Shown here piece after piece: positions 51,347-61,564 of a stretch of 64,000 nt of DNA. A model generated the notes under the pieces. That model made no database searches. It had not been told where the DNA came from and saw only the letters and a list, made by a program, of their open reading frames with translations. The DNA comes from Yponomeuta sedellus (taxonomy: Eukaryota > Arthropoda > Insecta > Lepidoptera > Yponomeutidae). Each line of letters starts with the position of its first letter. Position 1 is the first letter of the stretch. Position numbers and translations under genes: made by a program. Where the stretch lies: assembly GCA_934045075.1 (NCBI GenBank), contig OW203749.1, positions 3,402,304 through 3,466,303 on the forward strand, in the 5' to 3' direction.

Positions 51347-53199
51347 TGGAACGTTTTATAACTTTAATAATTAATAAATAAACTCTGGAACGACTTTAGG
51401 TGTGGTTTTATTTGTAGAATTGTAGTAATATTAACAGAAAACTGGATAAAAACGGATAAACGGAGAAGCAGGTAAAAAGTCAGATCTGGTCAAAGCGTAA
51501 AGTAGTAGTGTGAAAAATGAGGGAAATCGAAGAATGTGTGACGTACATAATTTAAATATTTGAAAATGATAGATGGAAAAAGAAATAAAAATGGTGTGAA
51601 GAGGTTTGCACCGTCACATTACCCGGGGGCACCGGTAAAAAAAAATTTTTTTAAATATATTTATTTAAAAAAATATATTTAAAAAAAAATTTTTTTTTTA
51701 TAAAAAAAATTGTCAAGTAAAATTATTTAATTTAAAATTTAAAGTCGAGAATCCAAAGTAAGGTCGATGAAGGTCGGGGATGTGGGATGGTAAGTAAATA
51801 AATTTAGTTATTCTTAAATATTAAAATAAAATAAAATATAAAAGATGGGCGATGAAAAAAAAAAATTTAGAAGGTGTGGGGTGATATCTACAATGAATAT
51901 TTACACGGCAGTTCCACTTTTATTCATCATCTATCATTCATCCCTAGCATGCATTATCTAGCATTGTCTTCATCTAAAGTGAAGGTGAAGACGTTCATTC
52001 AGTATAGACAAAATCTATTTTTATTAATTAGATTTATCCAGAAACTGGCCTAAATTAGTAATAGGCTTATTTAGCCAGTTACCACCCGCTGGTATTCGGC
52101 AGTGGTAAGGCTTATTTATTGAGTCACAATCCGCTCTATGAAAGTTATTTACATTTTAACAATATTTATAATATTGGGTACATAGTACCCGACGGGGTAG
52201 AATCCGTCGTAGAAGTGCTCTCAAGAGCTATGGTGGGGTAAACACCGTAATGCGTTAGGTAAGTAACGATAAGTAAATTAATTGACCTAGGCTTATTTAA
52301 CGTGTTGTCGCCGCACCTGATTGAATGTTTGGATTGTTATAAAAAAAAAATTGGTTAGCAAATGTCCTGGAGGATAGTGGTGTAAGTGTATAGTTAATAA
52401 ATAAATAGATAAATATTATGACGCAAATGTGTCCGAAAAGGTAATGTGGTGATTATATTTACAGAAAATTAAAACTATAAAAAGGTGGCGTTGGTAGGTT
52501 TTGTACCAGTTGTCAGTTAAATATTTAAAAAGAGTACGGATACTATAAAAAAAGAGGTTAAGAAATTATTTTAGTAATGAGGTAAGGATGGGGTGAGGGT
52601 GAGAGTTTTATTTTATTGCCAAAGAGTTCCTTGTAGGTTTAACCTGTGGAGGTTTTATTTTGAATTTTGAAAAATTTTATGACAATGAATGGTGTCAGAA
52701 TTACTGACGTCTAGAAATTTGGTTTGCAAAGATTTTGTAAATAATTATAATTTAAATTTTAATAATATAATATTGTTATCAATAGACTGTATGAGTGCAG
52801 TTTCGCCTTACCTTCGAGTCGGCCTCGAAGACCTAGAGGGTAAAGCTAGGCTGTCTACGTGTAATTACCCAGGATACTCTCCTGAGGCAACGTAAAAACT
52901 TCACCCGCGCCCCACGTTGGGCGCCAGTGGAACGTTTTATAACTTTAATAATTAATAAATAAACTCTGGAACGACTTTAGGTGTGGTTTTATTTGTAGAA
53001 TTGTAGTAATATTAACAGAAAACTGGATAAAAACGGATAAACGGAGAAGCAGGTAAAAAGTCAGATCTGGTCAAAGCGTAAAGTAGTAGTGTGAAAAATG
53101 AGGGAAATCGAAGAATGAGTGACATACATAATTTAAATATTTGAAAATGATAGATGGAAAAAGAAATAAAAATGGTGTTAAGAGGTTTGCACCGTCACA
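51347..53199 (-). mobile_element. Short non-autonomous LTR retrotransposon (Gypsy-like)
   Basis: Two 272-base LTRs (51347-51618, 52928-53199) differ at three positions, start TG and end CA on the element strand, and are flanked by TCTT (51343-51346, 53200-53203). One base after the 5' LTR on the minus strand is an 18-base match to the 3' end of tRNA-Lys. The 1309-base interior is AT-rich and has no gag or pol. A 4-base target and tRNA-Lys primer fit Gypsy. It was recently mobile, judging by LTR similarity, and must borrow proteins. Confidence 0.88.
52909..52926 (-). promoter_or_regulatory. tRNA-Lys primer binding site
   Basis: TGGCGCCCAACGTGGGGC on the minus strand, complementary over all 18 bases to the 3' end of insect tRNA-Lys(CUU) plus CCA as I recall it. 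This sets the orientation of the LTR element. Confidence 0.85.
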
Positions 53200-53203
53200 T
53201 CTT

Positions 53204-53957
53204 TAGCACGGGTTAGTGCATTAAAAAGAATATAGTCATGTGGGTACAGCGATATCATTTCGATACAAAACCTAACTGCAAAGTAGGTACTCGTGGCTGC
53301 AAGTGATGCAAATTATTTCAACCAGATGTTGCTGCCTGTACGTAATACAGAGAGTATTTAAAAACCTATTTACAACAGAGAGTATTGTAAAGAGGTTTGT
53401 TCGCGCGACGTAATCATGAATCTGTGGTCATACATTCATTATTCTGTCGTTCCGGTGCCGTCGCTCGTGCCGCTCGCTCGCTACTAATTTATCCAGCCAT
53501 CTGCATACACATTCGCACTGTGACATACGCGCGTGATAAGTGCTCGAATTCTCGTGAAGTGATTTTAGACATTTGGTGACTAATTAACTTTATCAGCTCA
53601 AAGAACAATATATTGACAATATTAGACTATAAGTGAACAGTGCAGGAGTGTTCTCCGTACGCTGGACGCATCAGCTCATCCATCACCGCTCATCATCTGC
53701 CCAACAGCTAAAGCGAGCCATCATCCACGATCACCAAGTAAGTCCATTCACTTCACCTCCCATTCCGCTCTCTCAACCAGCCCATCGTGAGGTAGACCTA
53801 GGCGACACTGGCTAACTACCAGGTTCGAAATGCCACTGATGCCGGTAAGTCGCCCAATGGCTCAGTTGGGAGAGCGCTGGCACGGTTAGCCAGAGGTCGC
53901 AAGTTGGAGTCCCGGCACGAGTGGAATTTTTAGCCTCTAAATAGGTTTTTAAATCTT
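53204..53957 (+). mobile_element. SINE-B, split by a solo LTR
   Basis: The spacer and leader (53204-53397, starting TTTAGCACGGGTTAGTGCAT) and the tRNA-like part with trailer (53822-53957) belong to one copy, interrupted in AAGAGGTT|CGAAAT. The LTR element at 51347 abuts its left end. Confidence 0.75.
53398..53821. mobile_element. Solo LTR of a second family, TSD GGTT
   Basis: Starts TGTTCGCGCG and ends ACTACCA, 424 bases, with GGTT on both sides (53394-53397, 53822-53825) and the empty site known from other SINE-B copies. A second copy at 61565 shares the same ends. It is probably left after recombination between two LTRs; no internal part is known here. Confidence 0.75.
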
Positions 53958-54039
53958 TCTTGCTTCGTCCTCTTAAACAAGTAAATGAAAAATGAGCCGC
54001 TCGAACGGAGGAGATGTAAAATCAAAAGGCAGCACTCAC

Positions 54040-54227
54040 CTATTGGGAAACACTTGAGGGCACAGCGGGCAGTAACAGATCAGCGGCCTGACGAGACTGT
54101 GGTAATCATTCAAGTCCAACACGTTGATCAGTGGTTCGTCATCGTCCGAGAGGTCAATAGTGGCCGTTGGTGGATCCTCCGCCGTGGCTTGGGAGCTGGG
54201 AAGCTTGTCATTGTCGTCGAATATCAT
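54040..54227 (-). CDS. Exon 2 of the zinc-finger gene
   Basis: The acceptor GTCTCGTCTTCACAG opens 62 codons in phase 0 (MIFDDNDKLPSSQATAEDPP..), and the exon ends AAT AG before GTGAGT. It is acidic, with TIDLSDDDEP around residues 23-32, a SUMO-interacting-type motif, and ends CPLCPQVFPN plus two bases of Arg: the first half of a C2H2 finger. It needs a downstream exon that supplies the histidines; three candidates exist. The initial ATG is probably internal. Confidence 0.78.
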
Positions 54228-54289
54228 CTGTGAAGACGAGACTTCTGTTACTATACTAATAAATAGGTAGTGATTAACATAACCTTAAG

Positions 54290-55018
54290 CCATTTGGTCT
54301 AGTCCATGGTTCAAGGTAAAGGTTCGATCCCGCGTGCGGGCATGTACTCGTGCCAATGACTTTGTTTAATTTCAAAGTTACGTACAGTGCCACACAAGAA
54401 ATAAGTCTCGCGGATGTACCTGCGCAGACGACCAAATTTTGGATGTGCGGCAAGTTGATCGACCAATCAGATAGTTTCATTTTATGGCAGGCCGCGCGCC
54501 TTTGTTGCTATTAGTTAATTCAACGTCATCGATGCAGGTGACTATTAGTTTGGCAATATTAGAGTGAGCAAAATAGGTAGCGCTACCGCGGCAATCAATT
54601 CTGCACCTTAACCGTATCGGTTAAAGATCATGTTGAATGTACTTATAGCTTCGGGTACTTTCGTTACTCTTCTTCCCAGTCTGCGCGAACGTAGATTCCC
54701 GAAGGGACTTTTATGATGTGTAGTACTGTACATTTGCGAATATGTAGTCGCAATACCACACGCTAACTGTGAAGGAAAACATCGTGAGGAAACCCGCGGC
54801 TTGGTTGGCTCCGCACGTATTGACTAGTATTTCCTGTGGGCTAGGCCGACTAAGCTGTCAGGATGGTATAGGTGCTGGGCAAGCCTACACCATCTATAAA
54901 ACCATGTCCCAGGCACTACAGCGTCGGAGTGGTCCTTTCACTCATCTAGTGCGAGTGAAGATACCATTGGACGCTGTATAAATCATCTCATTAAGTAGAT
55001 GCAAAAAGGCCAATATTA
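54290..55018 (+). mobile_element. SINE-E with 3' module
   Basis: A tRNA-like head (54295-54340; GGTTCGATCCCGCGTGCGGG), the CCAATGACTTTGTTTAATTT segment, a gap of unrelated sequence, then ATACCACACG..GTGAAGGAAAACATCGTGAGG (54750-54790) and the 225-base module shared with 10935. It seems to be interrupted or rearranged in the middle. Confidence 0.55.
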
Positions 55019-55024
55019 TTATTT

Positions 55025-55207
55025 AAGCCATGGGTGCCGGCTGTCATGTAATGGCAGTCGTTAAGCCATGTCAGAGGCCTTATGGGCGGTTTGATAAGTT
55101 CTGACAGTAAGGCCCGCCACTGTCTTACAATCCTCCACCAACCCGCTTAACTCAACAGATTTGATTCCAATCACTCGGTTCCCGATCATTGGCCACGAGC
55201 GCTTCAG
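55025..55207. mobile_element. SINE-A body fused to an inverted head
   Basis: 55025-55145 is SINE-A body on plus. At CCACCAACCC it joins the 5' head in reverse (GATTCCAATCACTCGG..GCCACGAGCGCTTC). Confidence 0.75.
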
Positions 55208-55739
55208 AAAATGCAGAACTATACGTTTAATAAGATCGAGTTATAGAAACCTCCATTAAACATGAACATATGATGGGAACTCCAGTCCACTCCTATTCTC
55301 GCCATAACGACCCTCCATATTGAGGGACCCACAGATTGGATTGTATTTAGCATGTATAATTTGACTGTGTTGCATTGAATGAGGGCTTTTCAATGACAGC
55401 TGTGAGTTGAATGCATTTAAGAAAACTAGATGGCGCTGCAAGGTGAACAAATGTCATCCATCATAAGTTTTGTCGCGTTTTATGACAAAAACTTAACTGC
55501 AAGTTTGCTAAAGGTCATTCGAATGGTAGCGTGGTGTTCGGGTCATCTATCTGCCTCCAAAATGGTTGAGACTGGCGATGGCTGAGCACTGCGTTATGCT
55601 CGTGAACGAGTGCTGTTCGTGTGTCTGGCCGCAGCACTTATGTTTTCCCCTATTATTGTGAGACATTTGACTAATGCTTTGGCATTTAGGGTTGTTAATG
55701 ACAATCATTAACTTGAATTGAATTAATTGAATTGCTTAA

Positions 55740-56695
55740 CCCTTAATTCACTACCTGGGTCCAGTGGACCCATATCAAATCTTAAAACACTTGGTATTTC
55801 ATACTATTCGCGCTCAAGTTCATGCGCGGTCCTGTACCTTCCTGTAGTGCTACGCCGAACGCGACAGCGAAAGGACGTGCGTACGCGCCGCTCGCAAGGT
55901 GAGTATATATGCTTATATGGGTCCCATGGACCCATACTAGTGAATTGTGTTAGTGTTATCTGCTTTGTTACAATCTTTCTTTTTCGTGTTTTAGGATACA
56001 AACATGGATCGAAATAGACCTGGACTGAGCTCAGTGAACGTAAATGATGATAAAGTATCTGAGTTAATAGATAAATAAATATTCACGGACATATTACACA
56101 GATCTCGTTAGCCCTATACTAAGTACAACTAAATGACTTGTGTTATAGGTACAAAGTCGACGATAGATTTAATACAATAAATACATAGATAAAATCCAAG
56201 ACCCGGGACAAACTAGAAAAGTTTATTTTCCTTTGATTGGCATTGGCATGATTGGCATAAATAATTGGCTATATGCAAGAATTGTTCTGTAAGGGACTAA
56301 GTTCAACCATTGCACGTTTTGAATTTTTGTATAGAATATATATATATATATTTTTGGTTTTTTTTTGTTGTATAAGTAATAGATTTAATAAAAATTACCT
56401 TAAAGAAGTTCCTAATTCTTTATAATATTAAGTAAATGTGATTTTTTAAAGCCGTGCCATGCCAAAAGAGGCTCAGTATTATAAGATATAAATGTTCCTC
56501 ATTTACTAGGGGAAATAGCTATTTTTTAAGTTTGTTTTGGCAGTTACTAAATGATCAACAGACTAATCCTTTAAAATAAAAGAATATTTGATTAAAAATG
56601 TCACGTGTTTATATTTTTTTACCGGTCAAAAATGTGGGTCCATGGGACCCATACTAGTGAATTGTGTTATACTTTAGTAGGTAGTGAATTGAGGG
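55740..56695 (+). mobile_element. piggyBac-like non-autonomous element
   Basis: The ends CCCTTAATTCACTACC and GGTAGTGAATTGAGGG are inverted with TTAA on both sides (55736-55739, 56696-56699). TGGGTCCANTGGACCCA-type palindromes lie inside both ends and once more at 55917. A short frame after a possible acceptor (MDRNRPGLSSVNVNDDKVSE, about 56004) may be the start of a lost transposase; it stops after 24 codons, where a SINE is inserted. Confidence 0.85.
56075..56235 (-). mobile_element. SINE-C, 5'-truncated, inside the piggyBac-like element
   Basis: Reverse complement of the SINE-C body (AATATTCACGGACATATTAC.. to ..CCAAGACCCGGGACAAACTA). The tRNA-like head is missing. Confidence 0.8.
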
Positions 56696-57276
56696 TTAAC
56701 GCAAAGGTTTTCACTGTAATGTTATGCAATTTAAATGAATAAATAATAATAATAATCATGAAATCTTATTAGGTTTACATTATGGCAACTGATGTATTTG
56801 GTTTAAGATGATTTGAGAAAAGATGGTCAGAGTGGAGTTTTTTTTTTCCGCTGCCTTTTTCTCCACTACAATACGGCCCGAAGGCGGCGGCTTACATTTT
56901 ACATTGACATTCAGCAAACAGAATGTAAATTCTTTACGTTGAAATAAAATTATTTGAATTTGAATTATGTTGTACGCACAGATTATTATCTATGATAACC
57001 TAAACATGTCTTTGTAGTCTGTGATCTAAGCTAAACTATGTTTCGAAACTGTTGAAATTTTAAAGTTTTGAAGTATTTTTACTTTGTTCATTACAGACCT
57101 ACGTGAATTGTGTCTAACTAATGGCTGGCCCGTGCATTGAGAATTTTCGTAAAAACATAGGCACTCACCGTTTTCCTAAATGATGTAAATGTTGACATAT
57201 TATATGAAGTCAGCACCATCTATCGGTAACTTGCGGTACTGTTTTTTGTTTTTAATGGCGCTTTGAAAAGCCTTCA

Positions 57277-57507
57277 CGCATCTGCGTTTAAATGGCGTAA
57301 TGGCATTCTTAAATCGCAATAGGCATGACGAAAGATTATTAAATCCTCTTCCATTATGTGGGACACATATATTGTTTACTATATTTCAGTAATAAACTAG
57401 AGTTTAACGAAGGTTAAAGCATTTTTTTCTAAAATTATTTTGGGAAAATAGCTCGCAGTGTCATGGCGTCGAATCTGACGTCACGCCCAGGTAAACAAAC
57501 GTTGACG
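57277..57507. other. Unrecognised repeat flank
   Basis: GCATCTGCGTTTAAATGGCG recurs at 58990, so the MITE at 55380 and the MITE at 58627 both sit in copies of one host repeat. No exon seen. Confidence 0.5.
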
Positions 57508-57750
57508 GCCTCGGTGGCGCAGCGGTTTGGCACGCTGACTGTAAAACCGAAGGTCTCGGGTTCGATCCCCGGCCGGGTCAAACTAGGAAATGAACTTTTC
57601 TAGTTGGTCTCGGGTCTTGGATGTTATCTAGATATGTAATTATTGTATTAAATCTATCGTCGAGTTAGCACCTATAACACAAGTCACTTAGTTGTGCTTA
57701 GAATAGGGCTAACGAGATCTGTGTAATATGTCCATGAATATTTATTATTA
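57508..57750 (+). mobile_element. SINE-C, best copy
   Basis: CGGCCTCGGTGGCGCAGCGG (box A), GGTTCGATCCCCGGCCGGGT (box B), then the body to GTCCATGAATATTTATTATT. It resembles a tRNA over the first 75 bases and is the reference for the family here. Confidence 0.85.
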
Positions 57751-57877
57751 TTGTAATCACTAGTCTTCACAGCAAAGCACGGGTGAAGTTAACCTAAGCG
57801 TGACGTCACGCGGTGTTAAAATATTAATCTCTTTTTTTATCAAACTAAATGAATGTTTTTTTTTATGAGTATTTCAC

Positions 57878-57973
57878 CCGGACTTAGCCCCCGTGATGGA
57901 GTATGGCCTACCCTTCCTATCATACAGGAAGAGACCCGTGCCCCAACAATGGGGACATATAAAGGGTTGACAT
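57878..57973 (+). mobile_element. SINE-A 3' end fragment
   Basis: CCGGACTTAGCCCCCGTGAT to AAAGGGTTGACATCG. Confidence 0.8.
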
Positions 57974-57984
57974 CGAGTATATTA

Positions 57985-58555
57985 GGACAAATTTTAACGA
58001 AGTGTAGGACGCCCTCTGACCAGGAGCTCTATTTTTGAATCACTCGTATGAAATTGTATCGTCGAATGCGACATAAGTCACACTCGTCTTCTAAGTCGCA
58101 TGATCTCGTTATTCCGTATTTTTGAATCCAAATATCCATTAAGGATTAGATATTCTTCAAGATTCATTTTCTACATTGAAGATCACAATATTCACAATCT
58201 ACAACAGTTATCAGGAGCAAATTCACATTTATCGCTAGGTAGGTATCTGTGCGCAACAATACAAATTAACACAAATTTTGACAATTAATCTATCGATCGA
58301 CATACGAGACGAGTGGTAAGGACCATTCGTTGCAGTCGAGTGACTCAAAAATACGGAATTTCGAATGTCGAACGAAAATCAGTACAAATCGAGCGCTCGA
58401 CGCGAGACGAGTGATTCAAAAATAGAGCTCCTGGTGGGATGACGATCTGCGAAAAACTGCCGGCAGATGCTGGATGCGGCAAGCTGAAGACAGGGCGCTA
58501 TGGCGCTCATTAGGGGAGGGCTATGTCCAGCAGTGGATTAGTATTGCCTGAACGA
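57985..58555 (+). mobile_element. RTE-like LINE C-terminus, split by a MITE
   Basis: With the MITE removed the plus strand reads VGRPLTRW, then DDDLRKTAGRCWMRQAEDRA and LWRSLGEGYVQQWISIA with stop. The break is between the Arg and Trp codons of the split site. Confidence 0.8.
58024..58430. mobile_element. MITE with GAGCTCTATTTTTGAATCAC ends, copy 2
   Basis: About 95% identical to 12822-13227. Flanks are CAG at the left and CTG at the right, so the CWG target differs at the middle base. Confidence 0.75.
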
Positions 58556-58626
58556 GAATATGTATTTTCCCATATTATCGTCATATTCGATTATTTGATA
58601 CCGTCGTCACGCCTATTGAGGGCCTG

Positions 58627-58931
58627 AGTGCTTAGTGCGAGTTTTTTAACTACTCGATCGCGTTAACGTAAACTCATATTTCTACGGCATCGAGGAAGCG
58701 CCATCTAGCGACAAGTATGGAAATTAAAATTACTGCGTGCGAGTTGTAATGGTTTACGTTGAGAAATGAACACGTTTACCAGCCAAAACACGAATAAACG
58801 CGAGTGCGAGTTGTACTGTGACAGCGTTTTGCCAGTTCGAACGGTTAACTTACTCATACTCACTACTCGATGCTCGATTAACGCGGTAGTAAAGTTATTC
58901 GATTGGATCTGTCAAACTCGCACTAAGCACT
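58627..58931. mobile_element. MITE with AGTGCTTAGTGCGAGTTT ends, copy 1
   Basis: Inverted ends of 18 bases enclose 305 bases, nearly identical to 61826-62130. Flanks are CTG and CAG; the uninterrupted host at 55325 reads ..CCCACAGATTGG, so CAG was probably the target. Confidence 0.78.
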
Positions 58932-59130
58932 CAGATTGGATTACATTTAGCATCTATAATTTTATTTTGATGTATTTAATTATGATCCACCAGATGCGTT
59001 TAAATGGCGTAATAGTATTGATGAAACGCAATTCAATCATACACTCTGCATATAATTGCTTTGGCATCTGCGTTTTTTTGTATTTGCATTTTGTATTTGT
59101 AAAACAATTGTTTTAAAAAAAGTATCCTTT

Positions 59131-59590
59131 TTTAAAAACCTATTTAGAGGCTAAAAATTTCACCCACACCGGGATTCGAACCCGCAACCTCTGGCTATCC
59201 GCGCCAGCGCTCTACCAATTGAGCCAGTGGGCAACTCACGGCATCAGTGAAATTTCGAACCTCTTTACACTATTCTCTGTATTACGTACAGGCAGCGACA
59301 TCTGACTTAAGCAAATTGCATTACTTACAGCCCCGACTACCTACTTTGCAGTTAGGTTTAACATCGGAACGATATCACTGTACCCACATGATAATGCAGA
59401 GAATAGTGTAAAGAGGTTCGAAATTTCACTGATGCCGTGAGTCGCCCATTGGCTCAATTGGTAGAGCGCTGGCACGGATAGCCAGAGGTTGCGGGTTCGA
59501 ATCCCGGCATGGGTGAAATTTTTAGCCTCCAAATAGGTTTTTAAATTTGTTCCTTAGCACGGGTTAGTGCATTAAAAATAAAAAAATAGT
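59131..59590. mobile_element. SINE-B fold-back: two tRNA-like parts head to head
   Basis: The minus copy (59131-59395, tRNA-like part 59160-59233) is followed directly by a plus copy (59396-59545, tRNA-like part 59446-59521) and the trailer-spacer TTAGCACGGGTTAGTGCATT. The outer arms (AAAAACCTATTTAGAGGCTA.. and ..GCCTCCAAATAGGTTTTT) are inverted over the whole tRNA-like region. Confidence 0.8.
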
Positions 59591-59644
59591 ATAAAAGTAT
59601 CCTTTGTTAATAAGAATAATAAAAGTACAATGTAACAAACATAC

Positions 59645-59768
59645 ATAACTTCACGCCTGTATCCCAGAGGGATAGGCAGAGACCAGGGGCTGCCAATTGC
59701 CACGATCCTGACAGATCACCTTCGCTTCATCAACGTACATAAGCCGTTGCATGCACGCACGCCGGGTT
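59645..59768 (-). mobile_element. LINE-X C-terminal fragment
   Basis: CTTCACGCCTGTATCCCAGA.. to ..GCATGCACGCACGCCGGG. Confidence 0.7.
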
Positions 59769-59875
59769 ACAAGGCATTTACATTAATTCATTCAATGCAA
59801 TGCGATGTATTTACAATAGTAAATACTTATTAATTTACTTAGTGAGAGGTGTTTGAATTGTTTTTACGTAATTCT

Positions 59876-60058
59876 TGCGAATTATATTAATTAATTAATT
59901 GCTACCGACGACGAGGCAGACCAAGGCGGAGATGGTGTGACGACCTGACCAAATATTTACCTGAGTGGGAAGCATTGGCCATCAGCAAAGAGGAGTGGAA
60001 ATCTGAAGGGGAGGCCTTTGCCCAGCAGTGGAACACAGTCATGGCTAATTAAAAAAAA
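59876..60058 (+). mobile_element. LINE C-terminus with poly(A) tail
   Basis: The plus strand encodes RRGRPRRRWCDDLTKYLPEW.. then EEWKSEGEAFAQQWNTVMAN and stop, followed by a 12-base A tail. This is a LINE family distinct from the RTE-like and LINE-X ends. Confidence 0.75.
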
Positions 60059-60296
60059 AAAATTCTCGCGGAACCCCTACCGTGGAACCCTAGGGTTGCG
60101 CGGAACACACTTTGAGCATGGTTGTATTACGGGATTGAGTTAAAATTGCACATTATAATTTTAATAGCTGTGAGCCGCGGTGTTACCAGCGGTTCATGGA
60201 AGGAATAAGATATTTTCCCGCAGTAACACGTAGCCTTTGTTAATGTAGGGTTACACTATTTTTATTTTTAATGCACTAACCCGTGCTAAGGAACAA

Positions 60297-60470
60297 ATTT
60301 AAAAACCTATTTAGAGGCTCAAAATTTCACCCATGCCGGGATTCGAACCCGCAACCTCTGGCTATCCGTGCCAGTGCTCAATTGGTAGAGCGCTGCCACG
60401 GATAGCCAGAGGTTGCGGGTTCGAATCCCGGCATGGGTGAAATTTTTAGCCTCTAAATAGGTTAATGTAG
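60297..60470. mobile_element. SINE-B near-perfect palindrome
   Basis: The minus trailer and 3' half of the tRNA-like part (60297-60375) are followed at once by the plus tRNA-like part and trailer (60376-60470). The arms of about 75 bases are almost identical. A SINE-B spacer end (TGCACTAACCCGTGCTAAGG) precedes it on the minus strand. Confidence 0.82.
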
Positions 60471-60479
60471 GGTGTCAGC

Positions 60480-61140
60480 CAACTCCATGCCAAATTTCCC
60501 TTCGGCCGCCATGGCATCTAAACTTCGCAACTGGTTGTGAAAAAGGAATTTTCATTCTTTGTCGGCAACTAGTTGCGAATAAAGATTTTTTTTCTTTATA
60601 CGCTAAACTAGTTGCTAACAAGGAATTTTTCAAAAAAGCTAGTTGCAGTAAAAGAATCTATTTTCTTCTTACGCAACCATGTAGTAATGTAGTCCGCGTA
60701 TAATACAATAATAGGTATAACAAACACTGATCTACAAGTTTCGTTACTAACCCTTGTGTGTCCCCACTGCTGGGGCACGGGTCTCTTCCTGCATCGCAGG
60801 AAATTCATCTATAAGTTTATTTAAAAATAACTCTGGCCAGGAATTCTAGAAATAGGATTTATATACGGATTGACCGCAAATATTGTCAATAAATGAATAA
60901 AAACTTCGTATTACTTCTGTCGCAACCAGTTGCCAAGAAAGAATATAAAATCCTTTTGCACAACTAGTTGAGAAACTCAGTTGCCATGGCGGATAAAGCA
61001 TTTTTTGTTGGCAACTAGTTGCGAATAAAGAGAAAAAAATCTTTATTCGCAACTAGTTGCCGACAAGGAATAAAAATTCCTTTTTCACAAGCGGTTGCGA
61101 AATTTAGCTGCCATGACGGCCGAAAGGACAAATTTTATTA
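60480..61140. repeat. Fold-back region with repeated CAACTAGTTG
   Basis: The outer arms (60495-60600 and 61040-61135) are inverted over about 100 bases with few mismatches. Inside, a 22-bp perfect hairpin (61010-61031 with 61040-61061) and several further CAACTAGTTG palindromes occur. A SINE-A 3' fragment (60736-60805, minus) is inserted in the middle. Confidence 0.8.
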
Positions 61141-61265
61141 AAAACGCTCCAGCCGTTTAGGCGTGAAGAACAAACATACATACTCACAAGCTTTAGCCTT
61201 TATAATACTAGCTGTACCCCGCGGTGTTGCCTGCGGTTTATCGATTTTCCCATAGTTAGTTAGAC
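61130..61265 (-). mobile_element. Helitron-type scrap
   Basis: Reverse complement of the repeat at 36240: ..CGCTCCAGCCGTTTAGGCGT.. ..TTTATAATACTAGCTGTACC.. then CCGCGGTGTTGCC. Confidence 0.5.
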
Positions 61266-61267
61266 TT

Positions 61268-61512
61268 GAGATTTCCGCACTTAGCCTCATAGTTGGGCCA
61301 TTGTACGTAGCAAGCGCTGAGATACGCTAACACCTCAGACACTAGGGTTTCCTTACGATGTTTTCCTTCACCGTCGGCGAGTGGTATTGCTACAATAATT
61401 TCACAAATGTACATAGCTTAGAAAACAAAGTCATTGGTACATGCCGGGGTTTGAACCCACGACCTCCAGATTGAGAGGAGAGTTCTACACCGCTCCGCTA
61501 CCACCGCCCTAC
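61268..61512 (-). mobile_element. SINE-E with tRNA-like head
   Basis: On the minus strand: GTAGGGCGGTGGTAGCGGAG (box A region), GGGTTCAAACCCCGG (box B), CCAATGACTTTGTTTTC.., GGTGAAGGAAAACATCG and ..GAAATCTCAAGTCTAACTAA. It is a complete-looking tRNA-derived SINE. Confidence 0.75.
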
Positions 61513-61564
61513 TCGATTCTCCCATGGGAATAAGATAATTTCCCGCAGTGATGCGTAGCCTATG

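Larger units (their letters stand above)
55709..56753 (+). mobile_element. Short retroposed fragment, TSD AATCAT
   Basis: About 90 bases once the piggyBac-like element is removed: TAACTTGAATTGAATT.. and ..GCAATTTAAATGAATAAATA with an AAT tail. AATCAT is duplicated (55703-55708, 56754-56759). Source unknown. Confidence 0.65.
55495..56964 (+). mobile_element. LINE-A 3' end within the MITE, TSD TTATG
   Basis: The two halves 55495-55708 and 56754-56964 rebuild the same LINE-A end as 1764 and 16198. TTATG is duplicated (55490-55494, 56965-56969). Confidence 0.8.
55380..57276. mobile_element. TGAGGGC MITE with four nested insertions
   Basis: The outer ends TGAGGGCTTTTCAATGACAG and ..GCTTTGAAAAGCCTTC match the MITE at 19832. 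Between AAGTTTTGTCGCGTTTTATG and TTATGTTGTACGCACAG lies a stack of younger insertions (LINE-A, a short retroposon, a piggyBac-like element, SINE-C). Confidence 0.8.

Noticed and set aside
52689..52895. 68-codon plus-strand frame inside the LTR element
   Set aside because: Antisense to the element as oriented by its primer site, with no gag or pol similarity.
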